From positions 1 to 64,000 of the forward strand of contig NMRB01001303.1 in the NCBI GenBank assembly GCA_002633025.1: DNA of 64,000 bases, read 5' to 3'. The notes beneath the pieces were generated by a model. That model was not told the DNA's origin. It was given only the letters and a program-made list of their open reading frames with translations, and did not search any database. The position numbers and the translations under genes were made by a program. Below, piece after piece: positions 1-11,300 of this stretch. This DNA is from Notospermus geniculatus. Taxonomy: Eukaryota; Nemertea; Pilidiophora; Heteronemertea; Lineidae. Within the stretch, counting starts at the first letter, position 1; every line of letters begins with the position of its first letter.

Positions 1-603
1 TTCTCCTCTGGCTCAACACGAAGGTTAACTCCAACATCTGGTCGAATCCGAAAGTAATGGTAACCTTTAATGGACCATTTAATTCTGATTGGGCGCATAC
101 TGTGATCAATGTAAACTAGTGAACTCCCTGAGTGCATGTGGCGCGATAGTCAAAGTAGAACTGATTCCGCGAATGATGGGGATTCCCCAGTCGCCTGTCG
201 ACTTACGCAAGGCGAAAAATATTGTTTGCACGTAGTTGGGACCAGGATATTTATGACGACTTAGGCACTTTGACGACTTAGGAATGACGACTTAGCGAAT
301 GTAATTTAATTGGAAATAACATTACAAGAAATCGGGACCTTTTCAACCGCGTCGACTTAAACACTTTGGCGGGTTAGGCGCCGGCGACTTACGCGAGGTT
401 TACTGTACGTATACGGATCGAAATGTACACAAAATTTGTCCTCGTTGTGCAGAATTCTATCCGTATACGTATAAGGATCCGTGATAAGTCGCTGATCTCA
501 ACCTCCCTATTCTCGCGTGGTCTGCTTAACCGTTATTCCCCATTACTCTGCTCCACTCTGACTTATGGCTGCCGTACACGATCAAATTTTTCATCGATTT
601 TTT
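1..603. other. intergenic, no gene seen
   Basis: No coding exon or recognisable element is supported here. The only internal structure noticed is three spaced copies of GACGACTTAG between about 255 and 296. Confidence 0.5.
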
Positions 604-1466
604 TTAGCTCACCCGTGAGCTTTTGTCGTGGTGCAGCGTCCGTCGTCGTCGTCGTCCGTCGTTGACCGTTAGCAGGGCACGTTTCGTAACCGCTGGAGCT
701 ATTGATCTGAAACTTGGTATATATATACCCCTAGGTCAGGTGACCTATGACACCAAGTTTCGGTCCGATTCGTCTCTTAGTTTGGCCACCAGGTGGCGGA
801 AACCAAAAACACAAATATTTATCATAGGTGTATCAAATTAGGATACATCATAAAAAACGGATTTTTTATTTGACCTACTTTTGAAGGTCACAGAGGTCAA
901 AGTTCGACAAAAGTAACGAACGTGCCACTTTTCTTCATTATTTCACTGAACGTCTTCATATCTTGCATAAACATGTATTAGAGGGGTACCTTCAAAAATA
1001 CCGAGTTTCGGCCCGATCGGACATCCAATATGGCCGCCAGGTGGCGTAACCTGAAAATCATCGAAGTGCTATAACTCAGGAATGGTTTGACCCAGAGTGC
1101 TCAAACTTGATATTTACCTCCCTCTAGGTGACCTTTACAAGCACGTCAAATTTCGGCCTGATTAAAGTTCCAATATGGCCGCCAGGTGGCGTAACCCGAA
1201 AATCATCAAATGTGCTATAACTCAGGAACGACTTGACCCAGAGCGCTCAAATGTGCTATGTGGCTCCCTCCAGATGACCTTTATGTGCATGTGACGTTTT
1301 GGCCCGATCGGACATCAAATATGGCCGCCAGGTGCCATAACCCCAAAATCATTGAAGTCCTACAACTTGGGAATGACTTGACCCCAGATTGCCCATAACT
1401 GACATACACCTCTCTCTGTCATTGCGCTATTCAAACGGGTGAGCACATGGTCCATGGACCATTTCA
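604..1466 (-). repeat. dispersed repeat, GGTCCATGGACC/GGTGAGCTAA family, full copy
   Basis: On the minus strand this copy starts TGAAATGGTCCATGGACC (end at 1466) and finishes with the short hairpin ending GAGCTAA (604). Between them are tandem modules carrying a GGCCACCAGGTGGC-type palindrome and paired AGGTCA half-sites, as in the copies at 13.4, 46.0 and 56.3 kb. No transposase frame is visible, so it is a non-autonomous element of unknown class. A terminal hairpin followed by CTAA recalls Helitron 3' ends, but the 5' end does not begin TC. Confidence 0.75.
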
Positions 1467-1509
1467 TTTATGGTTCCCGATCATCAAGATCGGGAACCAT
1501 ATCTTTTTG

Positions 1510-1541
1510 GTCATGGTGTCTGTGTGTGCGTGTGCGTGCGC

Positions 1542-1572
<31 letters not shown>

Positions 1573-1630
1573 CGTGCGTGCGTGCGTGCGTGCGCGCGCG
1601 TGCGCGTGCGTGTGTGTGTGTGTGTGTATC
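1510..1630. repeat. (TG/CG)n alternating purine-pyrimidine microsatellite
   Basis: About 120 bp alternate strictly or nearly strictly between T/C and G, mixing TG and CG steps. Such tracts can adopt Z-DNA. All reading frames across it are low-complexity and should not be called genes. Confidence 0.9.
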
Positions 1631-1699
1631 TATCTGTCCAGCCACATCAAGGTTTGAAGTTACACATATTATTGGCGAGCCCTGGGTCAGGTAACCGCT

Positions 1700-2239
1700 G
1701 AAGCCATCCACACGGCATGGAGAGCCTGTGGGCTTCTACAGAATGAAGAACCTGTACCTGAACATGTAGATCATGATATAATTTTTGGCTAGTTAGACGA
1801 TGAAGGTGGTAAAGATGGTAATCTTTGACGATGCGAATGATGATGGTGAGTGATTCCAGGTTTTTGTACTCTTTGCACAAGATCCGCGCAATTTGATTTG
1901 TAGTTTGGCCGACAAGGCATTAAAATTGTTTTCGTTGGAATCAGTTTTTTCCCTTTAAGTTAGTCACGGGAGAGGGTTAATGAAGATCGCCAACCATGAT
2001 TGTTGATATTGGTCAATTCATTTTGACAAAAGTGAAACTGACCCTCACCGCGGGATATCCATTACGATGCTCACCAGGCGTAAGACGATTTCCATTAAAC
2101 ATGTAACCCTGACTAGGCCTTTCATAACTTGGCCTGGATCGTGTATAGTCAATAATTCGCGTGGTTCGCAGGTTGGCTGTGGTGGCCGGATAAGTCATAT
2201 TATACAGTATGAAGTTGCTTGGTGAAGTAATGACGAACT
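1700..2239. other. unique-looking intergenic DNA
   Basis: No exon, RNA gene or repeat boundary could be recognised in this stretch. Confidence 0.4.
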
Positions 2240-2607
2240 GTGCCAGGTTCGTTACTTTTGTAGAACTTTGACCTCAGTGACCTTGAAAAGTAGGTCAAAT
2301 CAAGAACCCGTTGTATATGTTATGTATCCTAATTAGCTACACCTATGGTAAAAAATTGGGGATGATCCAGTCATTATTTCAGGAGTTATTGCACTTTTTA
2401 TGTTTTTGGTTTTGGCCACCTGGTGGCCAAGCCAAAAATTGTATCGGATCGAAACTTGGTGTCCTAGGTCATCTGACCTAGGGGTATATGTGTACAAAGT
2501 TTCAGGTCAATAGCTCCAGCGGTTACGAAACGTGCCCTGCTAACGGACTACAAACGACGGACGACGACGAACGCTGCACCACCGTAAGAGCTCACCAGGT
2601 GAGCTAA
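2240..2607 (+). repeat. dispersed repeat family, 5'-truncated copy
   Basis: This is the 3' part of the family on the plus strand, ending in the GGTGAGCTAA hairpin at 2607. It contains the everted half-site pair TGACCTTGAAAAGTAGGTCA at 2278-2297 (two AGGTCA-type sites facing outwards, 8 bp apart) and the usual GTGCCCTGCTAACGGAC stretch before the end. Confidence 0.7.
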
Positions 2608-2814
2608 AAAGTGAAATAACGGGCCTGTGAAATTCTAACTCCTCGCTCACAATCATACTTGAAACAATGATCAATCTGTTCACTGTCATCTGAAACTAAT
2701 GGGATACCCGCGTGACAAACTTTGCTACGCGGTGGCGGTGCGATCGATTGACCCGTCGCAACGTCATTGACGTCATTTTAGGTGTTGACGTTGCGTCATG
2801 AAAAAGTGACCTGT

Positions 2815-3095
2815 ACATTTTTCTACAGGAAAAATGAGACAAAAACGTTGCTTTTATCGCCAACCTATCTCCTCATTTTAAGGAAAAAAGCAAGGAGATT
2901 AAAGAAATTTTCATCAGCTACAGAATGATGTAAAGTTTACTGTCAGGCGACCAACAGAAACAGGTTATTTTCACACCAGAAATAAATGGAAATAACGTTA
3001 GAAAAAAGAAACTTCGGGTACATCGCTCGCAGCGCCACGTCGGGACGTTAGTTCCGCGGGTACCTCATTCTGTCCAAGGATAACAAATTTATTGT
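2815..3095. repeat. segment paralogous to 45.85-46.05 plus 47.44-47.50 kb
   Basis: The block GAGACAAAAACGTTGCTTTT ... GGAAATAACGTTAGAAA ... CGCTCGCAGCG is repeated at 45,870-46,046 and resumes at about 47,437. Here it is uninterrupted. At the other locus a dispersed-repeat copy and a SINE lie between the halves. This locus therefore looks like an empty site for those two insertions. Whether the segment is coding is unclear: a minus-strand frame is open over 2998-3261 and partly matches the frame at 47.4-47.6 kb (shared LTSRR motif), but neither is recognisable. Confidence 0.55.
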
Positions 3096-3354
3096 GTCCT
3101 TGAATGCATCTTCCCATGGACTGAAAAGATGGTGCTAGAACTGTCCTGGAATGGCAATTTGACTGTTGCGGACCCTTTGGTATCGGGTGGTCCCGCTGAA
3201 TCTGCATTTCCGATACTACACTTTTTAGGCTTGCATTTTTGTACCGGATGTTATTCCACACCCAAGCGGGATATTGATTTGAAATTCACATCATCTTTTG
3301 TCTTATCACTTCCTTAGTTTTGGCGCAGTTACATTGTTTTCGGTTTGAGACTTC

Positions 3355-3819
3355 ATGAGATATTGAACTTTGAAAAGTGGGACGTTTTTTTCTGTGACAC
3401 CCGATGTACCCCTATGTCATATGAAATATGACACCAAGTTTCAGACCTATTGGAGTCTTGGCTTCGCCACCAGGTGGCCAACACCCCAAACACAAAAAGT
3501 ACAATAACTCCTGAACTAATGACTGGATCATCTCAAAATTTTCATCATCGGTACATCTAATGAGGAGACCTGACTTGTAACCGGTTTTTGATTTAACCTA
3601 CTTTACAAGGCCACAGAGGTCAAAGTCCAAAATCTTGTCATTTGGTGGCACGTTTCTTGGGTATTTGACCTAATAACTTCTAACTTGATGTGATCAGGTG
3701 TCTGGGTACCCTCTCTACCTGGACCGCAAGGCTTGCCTGGGAACATTTCGATTTAATAGTTGCCATTTGTTGTTCTGGTACATTCATCCAGGTGAGCACA
3801 TGGTCCATGGACCATTTCA
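3355..3819 (-). repeat. dispersed repeat family, partial copy
   Basis: Minus-strand copy with an intact start (ATTTCA complement at 3814-3819, then the GGTCCATGGACC palindrome and GTGAGCACATGG) and about one internal module. The hairpin end is missing. Confidence 0.65.
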
Positions 3820-4711
3820 CTGCCTGAAGTGCAGATCCACCAAAGAATCCGATTGTCGACAACAAACGGGAGAGAAAGAGAAAGTTTGAAGTAGAAATCA
3901 AAGGTTTACGCAACAAAACACCAAACACCCCTAGTTGGAATCTCGTGATATAACATCTGCATCGACTTTTGCCCAAACCTGACGTCGGCTACAACAGAGT
4001 CAACGAATAGAACTATAATTACATGTACTGTATATGTATCAGGCTAAATATGCTTTCTGCTAAGATCTTTTGAGCAACTTCTAATAATGACGACGCCAGA
4101 AACTGTCCAGTGCGGGAAATTCAAATGCCCTAGGCCTAGATTTTTTATTTTCTTGAATAGCGCCGTCAGGTGGAGAGACCTGATATTAACTTCTCTTTCC
4201 ACTATGCAGAAAAATATCAACCTACCTATCCCGTCACTTTTCACAGCATATTTATTACATGGGCTGAGATATTGCAATATTTCATTTCACGCAAAACACC
4301 TGTTGGAGAGCTAAATACACTACAGGTCGAATCGCGGCAAACTTTAGAGCTGTTTCACCTTGCCGATGGGCTACCTGGAAGGTTCAGCTCCTTTGGGCTT
4401 GTCTTCAAAAGGCACTTGTTTGACAGACATATATATAGACGGACGGACCCATAGATGGACAGAGCCGCATTATATACATATGAGTTTGCTCTGCTGACCT
4501 TTCATCAGATGAGCCAAAAATTGGATGAAAAGATTGATCGTGTATGGCGGGCATAAAATAAAATCGTGTTTTTTCCAGAATTAAATCACGACATCATGTG
4601 ACTTGAGTCAGATTACGTCGGCTCTAGTGTGCAATGGTCTAATCTGTGGCTATTTCATATTACCGACTGACATTTATTACTACGCAATGAAGTCACCCAA
4701 CCCAATACACA
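3820..4711. other. intergenic, no gene seen
   Basis: Several short open frames occur on both strands but none has splice context or recognisable protein similarity. The stretch leads into a TIR element at 4712. Confidence 0.4.
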
Positions 4712-5663
4712 CAGTGGGTGAGGTCAAGTATTGTGTAAAAATGGATTGAGTTAACTTTGAGTTAACCTGTCAGGTTAACTCTGAGTAAACTCTTGGTAAA
4801 CCTTGGCTAACTCTGAAGCAAATATAAGATAACCCTCAGGTAACCCCTGGGAATTCCCCACGTCTACTAGATTCCTTGAATCTTTCCTCTGGGTCAGCAT
4901 CAGTGCATACTTCATGCTCACACATGCTGTACATTAGTAGCAGTGTTAATAGCGCCCACAGCACACACGCTTGACAAGCAAGATGGACAAGGGGAAGAAT
5001 GAGAGATTTCGTTGGAGCGAGCAGAAAATGATCAAGGCTTTAAATCACCTTAGAGAAAATCACAACAGGTTCAAGCAGTTTCCCGCAATTCTGCCTTCCG
5101 CCAGCACTCGCACACTTCCCAATTGATATTATGTAATGTTAAGATATTCACTGTCATGACTGTGATTGACCTTTTCTGAGCTCCTCATAACTTGTGTCTA
5201 TTTTTAACGCTGGGAATTCCATGACGTGATCATGTCTGACGTGATCATGGCTGACGTGACCAGCGCTATTTATAGAATTTCCCGCAATTCTGCCTTGTAC
5301 CTGCGCATGCGTACTTATACTTTCATATTCGCGCCATCTATCGACAAATTTATAAACTATTATTGCGACCTGCCACCTATGACTGAGATATTGAACTGAC
5401 GAATATCCCTGAGTTCCCTCTAGAGTCCCTTTAAGATTACCCTAATGCATTTTTCCATTCGAATTTAACAAAGACGGCTGCTCTGCTCAGGTATACTTCA
5501 CCCTGGGGTATAATTTAAGTAAAATTTTGAGTTTACCCAGAGTAAACTCAAGGTAAACTATAGCCTCGTTGAGAAGTTACGTTTTGGGTATATTGGGGGT
5601 TATCTTTACCCTAGGGTAAAAATCTGAGGGTTATCTTTACTCAAAACTTGACCACACCCAGTG
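4712..5663. mobile_element. TIR DNA transposon remnant (PIF/Harbinger-like)
   Basis: The ends are inverted copies of about 25 bp: CAGTGGGTGAGGTCAAGT at 4712 and the reverse of CACTGGGTGTGGTCAAGT at 5663. Just inside each end are repeated GAGTTAAC/GGTAAAC-type words. The element carries the start of a small Myb-like frame (4983-5126) and nothing resembling a transposase, so it is probably an internally deleted, non-autonomous derivative. A clean target duplication was not found. The Harbinger assignment rests only on the Myb-like start. Confidence 0.6.
4983..5126 (+). pseudogene. Myb/SANT-like N-terminal fragment inside TIR element
   Basis: A 47-codon frame starts at ATG 4983 and stops at 5124-5126. 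It opens with a charged segment followed by FRWSEQKMIKALNHLRENHN, the pattern of a first helix of a Myb/SANT-like DNA-binding domain as found in the second protein of PIF/Harbinger elements. It then runs into unrelated sequence and terminates, consistent with an internal deletion. Family assignment is inference from one helix. Confidence 0.4.
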
Positions 5664-5692
5664 GATCACTATCGTGGCTGAAAATAAAAGGG

Positions 5693-6024
5693 TCACATTA
5701 CTGAACGCGAGAAATAACAAGTTGAATAATGACCTAGTTTGCGAGCAAACAGTAAATTCACAATAGCGCTACTGTGTCTGTAATGAATTAGCAATGAACA
5801 CATTCGACATACCCCCACTGCGAAGTTGATTATACTGTCAAATACAGTTTTATGTAGTAGGTCTTCTATGGCCCTGTCAACTACTTTTTTTGCCGATTCG
5901 ACTGCTTTTACACTCGCACGCCATTTTTTACTCATCTGCGATAGTTTTGTTTTAGAAATTTGGAACGTTGAGAACGTCATCTCGTACTCCATCTTCCTGC
6001 CCTTCATTTCCGTGTTGGACACGC
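5693..6024 (-). other. unrecognised basic open frame with splice acceptor
   Basis: A minus-strand frame of about 110 codons is preceded by a reasonable acceptor (CTTTTATAG before 6024). The middle is lysine-rich and probably helical (SKKWRASVKAVESAKKVVDR), reminiscent of gag-like or coiled-coil proteins of retroelements. No family was recognised and no partner exon was located. Confidence 0.3.
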
Positions 6025-6112
6025 CTATAAAAGAACATTATATGATATGGTGAATGTGGATTTGTTGATTGGGAATCAATGTCGATTGGAAAAGCCGTTG
6101 AATGCCAGATTA

Positions 6113-6382
6113 CACTGAAAAAAAATTTCGGCTCATGTTGAGTACTTTGGGGTACTCATCAGTCATTTTGTCCGTGAGATGAGTAGAAAGGTACTAATTG
6201 GGTACTAATTGGGTACTCATCGGGCCAAGGAGCTGCATTTGGAGTTCCTTGCTACTCGCTATGAGTATCTTTCTACTCGCTATCAGTACCTTTCTACTCA
6301 ATATGAGTACCTTTCTACTCATCTCACGGACAAAACGAGTACCCCGAAAGTACTCAACATGATTAGGATTTTTTTTTCAGTG
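6113..6382. mobile_element. 270 bp MITE with TA target duplication
   Basis: The ends are CACTGAAAAAAAAT and its inverse ATTTTTTTTTCAGTG, and TA is duplicated at 6111-6112 and 6383-6384, as expected for the Tc1/mariner superfamily. The arms extend inward as CATGTTGAGTACTTT/AAAGTACTCAACATG. The interior is built of GAGTAC and GGTACTAATT words in both orientations. Confidence 0.85.
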
Positions 6383-6757
6383 TAAAGCTGCCAGTACACA
6401 TGCAACATTTCCCAACATTAGAACTACATTCTTCAGTATCACGATTTCTAACTAGCACATATACTGTATTCTCTGCAATAAGTGGCCGCGGCGGGAGACC
6501 GAATTCACGCGAGATCATTGATTATACATGGATCAATGGAGAACTTAAAAGTCTCGTGTTGAATATGCCTGATTTGGGGTTAGTGTCGTAATGGACATAC
6601 TAGACGTGCGTAACATACAAGAGAACAGGGGTTACTTCATTTACAATGAAAGAAAAATGAACAAAATTACAGCCATTCATTAACGAACTAGGCCTAGAAA
6701 TCGGCATGGCTTTAGATTACATCCCAGGTGATACACCCTCTATTTTTTCAGCCTTAA

Positions 6758-7090
6758 TGGGAAGCTGTTATTGTACATTTTCATATTGCTTGAGAAAAGC
6801 AATAAAGACACCCCCAGTTGACTCTTTGCATGGTCCAATGCTTTATGGAAACAGAAAATGAGCAAAGTCCCAAGAATTACAGCTTAAATTACATTACGTA
6901 ATCAAAACAAAGAAATTCACCAATCATGAAAAACAGGCAAAATTTTCTGACAGAAGAAGGGTGTAAATGACATATTCAGGGAGTGGCAGCAACTTCACAA
7001 ATCCATAGAACCTCGGGTGGCGAGGGTGTCTTGACCTGCACTTCATCAACACCATACACGCTCAGGACAATAAAGTAGTTACAGGAAGTA
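6758..7090 (-). repeat. inverted relative of the 28.04-28.78 kb TTAA element
   Basis: From TTAA at 6754-6757 this stretch reads GGGAAGC..., then ACATTTTCATATTGCTTGA and a long diverged match to the reverse complement of 28,450-28,770. It is an old copy of the same family with one recognisable end. Confidence 0.6.
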
Positions 7091-8450
7091 AAATCATCGT
7101 GGAGCACGTGTGTTTGCAGTTTATTGAAAACATCATGCGTGCCCTCGCTTCAACCATCATTTGGAAGATTGACGTTCAACCAGGAGGTTTTATCTTGTAC
7201 AGTCTAAATGGATATTATAATCGAAACACACGTGGATGAACGGATGATGCAGGTAAGTTTTTAAGGCCAGAACAATCGCAAATTTAGACATTTAATCAGC
7301 TATATTCCTCTGTACATTTTTGTACAGAGTGATGCATGGGGAAAACTGACTCGATCAAACATTCGCTTTCAACCCCTAAACCACGTTTCTATCTGTTATT
7401 ATAGAAGTCACTCATCTAAGAGGGCTAACATATGTCGATCCAGCTGTTGACATGCACAGAAAACCCTTATTTTGGTGTGTTTTGTGGGGAATCAATAACG
7501 TCATTTGTTCAGTCCTCCGCGCAAATAGTAGTTCTGATTTCTGCCACATGCGCCACCCCTGACCAATCACATTTGAGAACGGCATGGCCACTACCCGTCC
7601 TAACATTTGTTAATTTCATTACGTAAAAGAGTTAGGAGGGCCTCCAGTCTAGTCTTGGAAAATCTAGCAGCATTCATAAAATTCACGTTTGATCTTCACA
7701 ATGTAACATTTCTTGAGAAAGTGTTCCGAATACCAGTCTTTAGTTTCAGATTATTAGCTAATTAATGCGTTCTAAGACGTGTCTCACTCAATTCCTTTTG
7801 ACTAATAGACCCCGCAGGTGCCTTCATTTTTGCCATATAACTTGTAGGCCTACTTCTAATGGTATTTTGACATGTTTTATTCACAACGTCTGCCCATGTT
7901 CCAAAAATTCACAACGTCAGTTTGCCCTTAATTTGGGCTTAAAAGTGCGTGATTTCGATCCCTTCTGAGGGCATATCGTAACTTTCTGGGAAAAATGCTA
8001 AAACACTGGCACTACTGGGATATCAACATTTGGTACCGGGTATGATGTTTTTCAGGTCGATCTGGCCAAAGGTACGTGGCTGACCTCTTGTCACTAAACT
8101 GTAATGGTGTGATCACAAATAAAAATGTTGCACAACCCTCAACAGCCAGTGTCATGGCTGACTGGCAATAGCTGACATCGTGGATTTGCTATATTGATTA
8201 CGCCAACCGTGCAGATAATTTAGCGTTGTGCAACACCACTATCTTTTGGTAAATGTGATCTAGTCACATTCCTAAGTTTGGCCAGAACGATGATGAACAC
8301 AGAAAGAGTTGTGTTGTCCTCATGTCGGGTGGCATAGCGAATGCCCACCTCCGCCGCTGGGATGATAAGTCACCCTTGGCTTAGCTTCACGAGACATCAT
8401 CCCCGCAGGTGGACATTTGGTATGTCACTTAACATGAGTCCTGCATGTAG
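7091..8450. other. intergenic, imperfect inverted repeats only
   Basis: No gene was recognised. Imperfect inverted repeats are visible at about 8340-8425 (GCCCACCT...AGGTGGAC) and 8125-8245 (TTGCACAAC...GTTGTGCAA), probably decayed MITEs. Confidence 0.4.
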
Positions 8451-8805
8451 ATTTCAAGGAATCCTAGAAAACAAGGAATCTTAAGGAATACGGTCTGCAG
8501 AATAACAGCAGCACTCACGAATGAGGCCTTAGCTAAACAGCTCACGGCTGAGGCACAGGATGTGGATGATCATCACATGGGCCGCAGATGATGAGTGCGG
8601 AGTCGGCACATCCGACGGTGATCAATACCACTAGGCCTAATTGTATGTACAAAACTAGCAGTTTAATCAAGTGCACCGGTACCAGAAACAGCAAACTAAA
8701 CTAGGCCCTAAATTAGCGCGCACACTGAACATGCAACAGAGCCTTTTCACGGATAGCATTTTGTGCGTAATACGCTTGCGCGAGAGGTGCATTGTGGGAA
8801 CGAAC

Positions 8806-9210
8806 GTCTATTGTTCAAAAACTATAGACCAGTGTCGAACTGCAGTTTTATTGATAAATTTCTTGAAAAGTGTGCCTTCACACAGTTAAACGCCTATTTG
8901 TCAGAAAACTCCTTGTACGGAAAATTCCAATCAGCCTACCGTGAGGGTCATTTTATCATGGTAATTCTGAACGGTAAAGGATAGTTTACCATGGTATAAC
9001 TGGCTTTCACCATGATAAACCTTCTTTACCGCCCAGAATTACCATTCACCATGGTAAAATGGAGAATATTTTTTATAAGGGATGTTATCTCTTGACGGAC
9101 AAAGAGATGTCATTCTTGTCATTTTAGATCTGTCGGCTGCCTTTGACACCATCGATCACGACATACTTATCAACCGACTGCGAGCGAGGTTTGGTATCGG
9201 AGGCCTCCCC
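8806..9210 (+). pseudogene. LINE (CR1/Jockey-type) reverse transcriptase relic
   Basis: The frame beginning near 8820 reads NYRPVSNCSFIDKFLEK and continues to FQSAYREGH, the conserved start of non-LTR reverse transcriptases. After an insertion at 8950-9060 the next conserved block appears at about 9100-9208, ending in LSAAFDTIDHDIL, the first catalytic-aspartate motif. The domain stops after FGIGG at about 9208. Only the N-terminal third of the RT is present, split by a MITE and truncated at the 3' side, so it is inactive. Confidence 0.8.
8950..9060. mobile_element. palindromic MITE interrupting the RT relic
   Basis: ATTTTATCATGGTAATTCTG on the left pairs with CAGAATTACCATTCACCATG plus TAAAAT on the right, with CGGTAAAG/CTTTACCG inside. 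It separates two blocks of the LINE RT, so it inserted after the LINE. Confidence 0.7.
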
Positions 9211-9214
9211 TGGG

Positions 9215-9480
9215 GAAGTTAGGCTGGTACCCGGTCCCAACATGGCGTCGAACGTGCCGAACCCGCCATTTTTATGCAAATAAATAATGGCCAGCCCGTA
9301 ACTAGTGTGCAGATAGTGGGGACAAAATGGCTACCAGGACGATTTTTATCTTCTAGTCGTCCATGCCGTCTGCTGGTGTGCCATTGCCATTGCTGGCCGC
9401 CATTTTGCATGACCACGTGGTGCAAACTCACTCGGCAGAGGCCAAATCAGCGTTCGGAATGGGACTTTATTGAGCATGCG
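9215..9480. promoter_or_regulatory. possible promoter-like CpG-containing stretch
   Basis: Within 270 bp are several AAAATGGC/GCCATTTT words (YY1-like), an octamer ATGCAAAT, an E-box CACGTGG and GCATGCGC (NRF1-like). Such clusters mark animal promoters, but no exon was tied to this one, so the call is inference. Confidence 0.25.
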
Positions 9481-9539
9481 CCTCAGTTGCTCAAAAATTT
9501 ACTCCGGTGAGGCCTGGATGAGTAAACGAACACGCTATA

Positions 9540-10017
9540 CGTGTGGGTTGGACAGGGCACCAGTCTTGGTTCCCGATGCCGCCGCCAGGGGAGGAAAGCA
9601 CTTGTGTTCGATGTGGAATTTGTCTGTTCGTGGTTTATCCAAAAACTAAAAAAAAAAGAATTACAGGCCAAGATGTTGTTCCCCACGGCGCCTCTGTTGA
9701 ATAAATGTCTTTGAAATACATTTTGGGAGGGGTTTACCTGTCGTTTAGTGCGAGTTTTATTGACATTAATTAAGGTTATCTCGAATATATATTTTTTCAC
9801 ATCATTCATTACGGGGAATTCCTTAAGATTCCTTGGGATTCCTTATTTTCTAGGATTCCTTAAAATCTATATATGGCCCTGCATGTATCGTAACTGTACG
9901 CCTTGCGATTGCAGTGATGAATTGAATTCCAATGTGCGATCACGGCAAGTACATTTCTGATGAACAAGTATATTTTCTCAGTCTTCTCTTTCTCGATTCG
10001 TTTCATACCCTACTTAC
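9540..10017. other. intergenic or intronic DNA
   Basis: GGGTTGGACAGGGCACCAGT at about 9546 resembles a motif in the duplicated blocks at 31.12 and 44.60 kb. Otherwise no feature is recognised. Confidence 0.35.
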
Positions 10018-10514
10018 GGGAAATGATGCCAGTAAATTTCTCCCGCCACACCAAATTATCCCATCTATTTTCAAGGTGTTTCCACTCTCTGTCAAAGATG
10101 TTCAGTTGGCGTGTCACCGATACAAGATGAGCCTTCAATTCGGTCCTAGACTGGAAGGGGACAATTCGGACCTGTTTAGCACGCCTTGTTTCCCAATCGA
10201 CCAAGTAGTCCGCGGCCATGTTGGCAATATTCGCCATTTTCGGTGACTTCTTAAAACGAACTAACGCCTCCTGTGTGCTGACTGCCTTGACGTATTCAGC
10301 CAGTTGCCATGCTGTGCTGGACGTGATGACAAGTTTGCTGCGAATGGTTCGTCGCATCTCCCAGCGGGCGCAGTACATGATGGTTACCAACTGGTGCACG
10401 TCAGGTTCTTTGAATTCGTTATAATGGTTCGTCGAGAAATCAGGGCGACAGGATAGTGGAGCATCTATTTTCATTGCTTGTATGTACAATGAGTGCGCAT
10501 CTTTGACCTTGATG
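10018..10514 (-). CDS. internal exon of an unrecognised protein
   Basis: A 497 nt minus-strand exon is bounded by a strong acceptor (TTCTTGTTTTCAG before 10514) and a consensus donor (GTAAGTAG from 10017). It is open throughout. Translation gives about 165 residues beginning IKVKDAHSLYIQAMKIDAPL. It is soluble, helical and basic in the middle (RWEMRRTIRSKL, WETRRAKQVRIVPFQS) and has no membrane segment. The exon enters with one leftover base and exits in phase 1. I do not recognise the family, and flanking exons were not found within a few kb. The paired splice sites and uninterrupted length argue for a real host exon; a retroelement origin is not excluded. Confidence 0.6.
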
Positions 10515-10989
10515 CTGAAAACAAGAACACCTTCTATACAAAATGATGAGAAGCGGTTACGCGTATACGCGAACCCGAGCTACAGTCCAGGGTGAGCACC
10601 GAGCAGTAACTCCCAGGGACATCGTTCCTTGTCGTCCGGGGGATCGAGGGGGTCCTGTGTGCAATCATACATGCACATCCAATAATTTTGACTCTTGATC
10701 CTTGCAGGGGACCCCTAGGAGATTGAAAAAAACTTTGGTAGACATCTCATATGGGGGCATAAAGGTGGAATTCAAGATGGCGTTTAAGATGGCCGCTGCA
10801 TCATTAAACCCATTGTAATTGGGAACCGGCGTGCCAGTATATGGGAAATGAGGGTATCCAGATACAAGGATAAGATTAAGGGCATACACACAGTGGGACC
10901 ACTCGCAAAATACCCTGATTCACAGTAAAATACTTCCCTCTTCGCATTGGCTAACTAGGTCAAACGTTTCCAGGACAATTGCCCCCCNA

Positions 10990-11300
10990 GAAGGCTAAGG
11001 GGGCCACGGGAGCTATGGACTTATCAGACCTCAGCATCTCGTGTTGAGGCCTGAGAGGGTCCACATCCATCACAATTCTGTTTTGAGGAGGATCATCTCA
11101 TCTGGACATGTCTCCAGTATGGTGAACATCAGGTCCTTGACAGAATGTCCTGGCAGTTTGAAATGGGCATGGAGTAACGAGCAGTCACGGTCATCCTCTA
11201 TCCCCCGCCTGATGTTAGATTTGTGGTTGTTCATCCTTCTTCGGAAACACATGGTTTTTCCACGTTTTCTCTCGCAGTGGCCCCAGAAGGACAATTCCAT
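10990..11300 (-). pseudogene. GIY-YIG-like fragment of a Penelope-type element
   Basis: A minus-strand frame from 11300 contains the spaced motif MNNHKSNIRRG ... HFKLPGHSVKDL ... ILETC followed, across an in-frame stop, by WMWTLSGLNTR. The N-H-K-S, F-LPGHS and W...GLN.R pattern is that of the C-terminal GIY-YIG endonuclease region that follows the reverse transcriptase in Penelope-like elements. The RT was not found upstream. The fragment is truncated and broken, so it is a relic. Confidence 0.6.

Larger units (their letters stand above)
8451..9872. repeat. region bounded by inverted AAGGAATCC repeats
   Basis: AAGGAATCCTAGAAAACAAGG at about 8456 recurs inverted at about 9835-9866 (CCTTATTTTCTAGGATTCCTT), with extra AAGGAATCTTAAGGAAT words on both sides. 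The 1.4 kb enclosed contains a LINE reverse transcriptase relic. No target duplication was identified, so this may be a TIR element or a chance arrangement of two repeat copies. Confidence 0.45.

Noticed and set aside
1439-1711. Open frames on both strands over the TG/CG tract
   Set aside because: They are low-complexity products of the microsatellite and change with repeat length.
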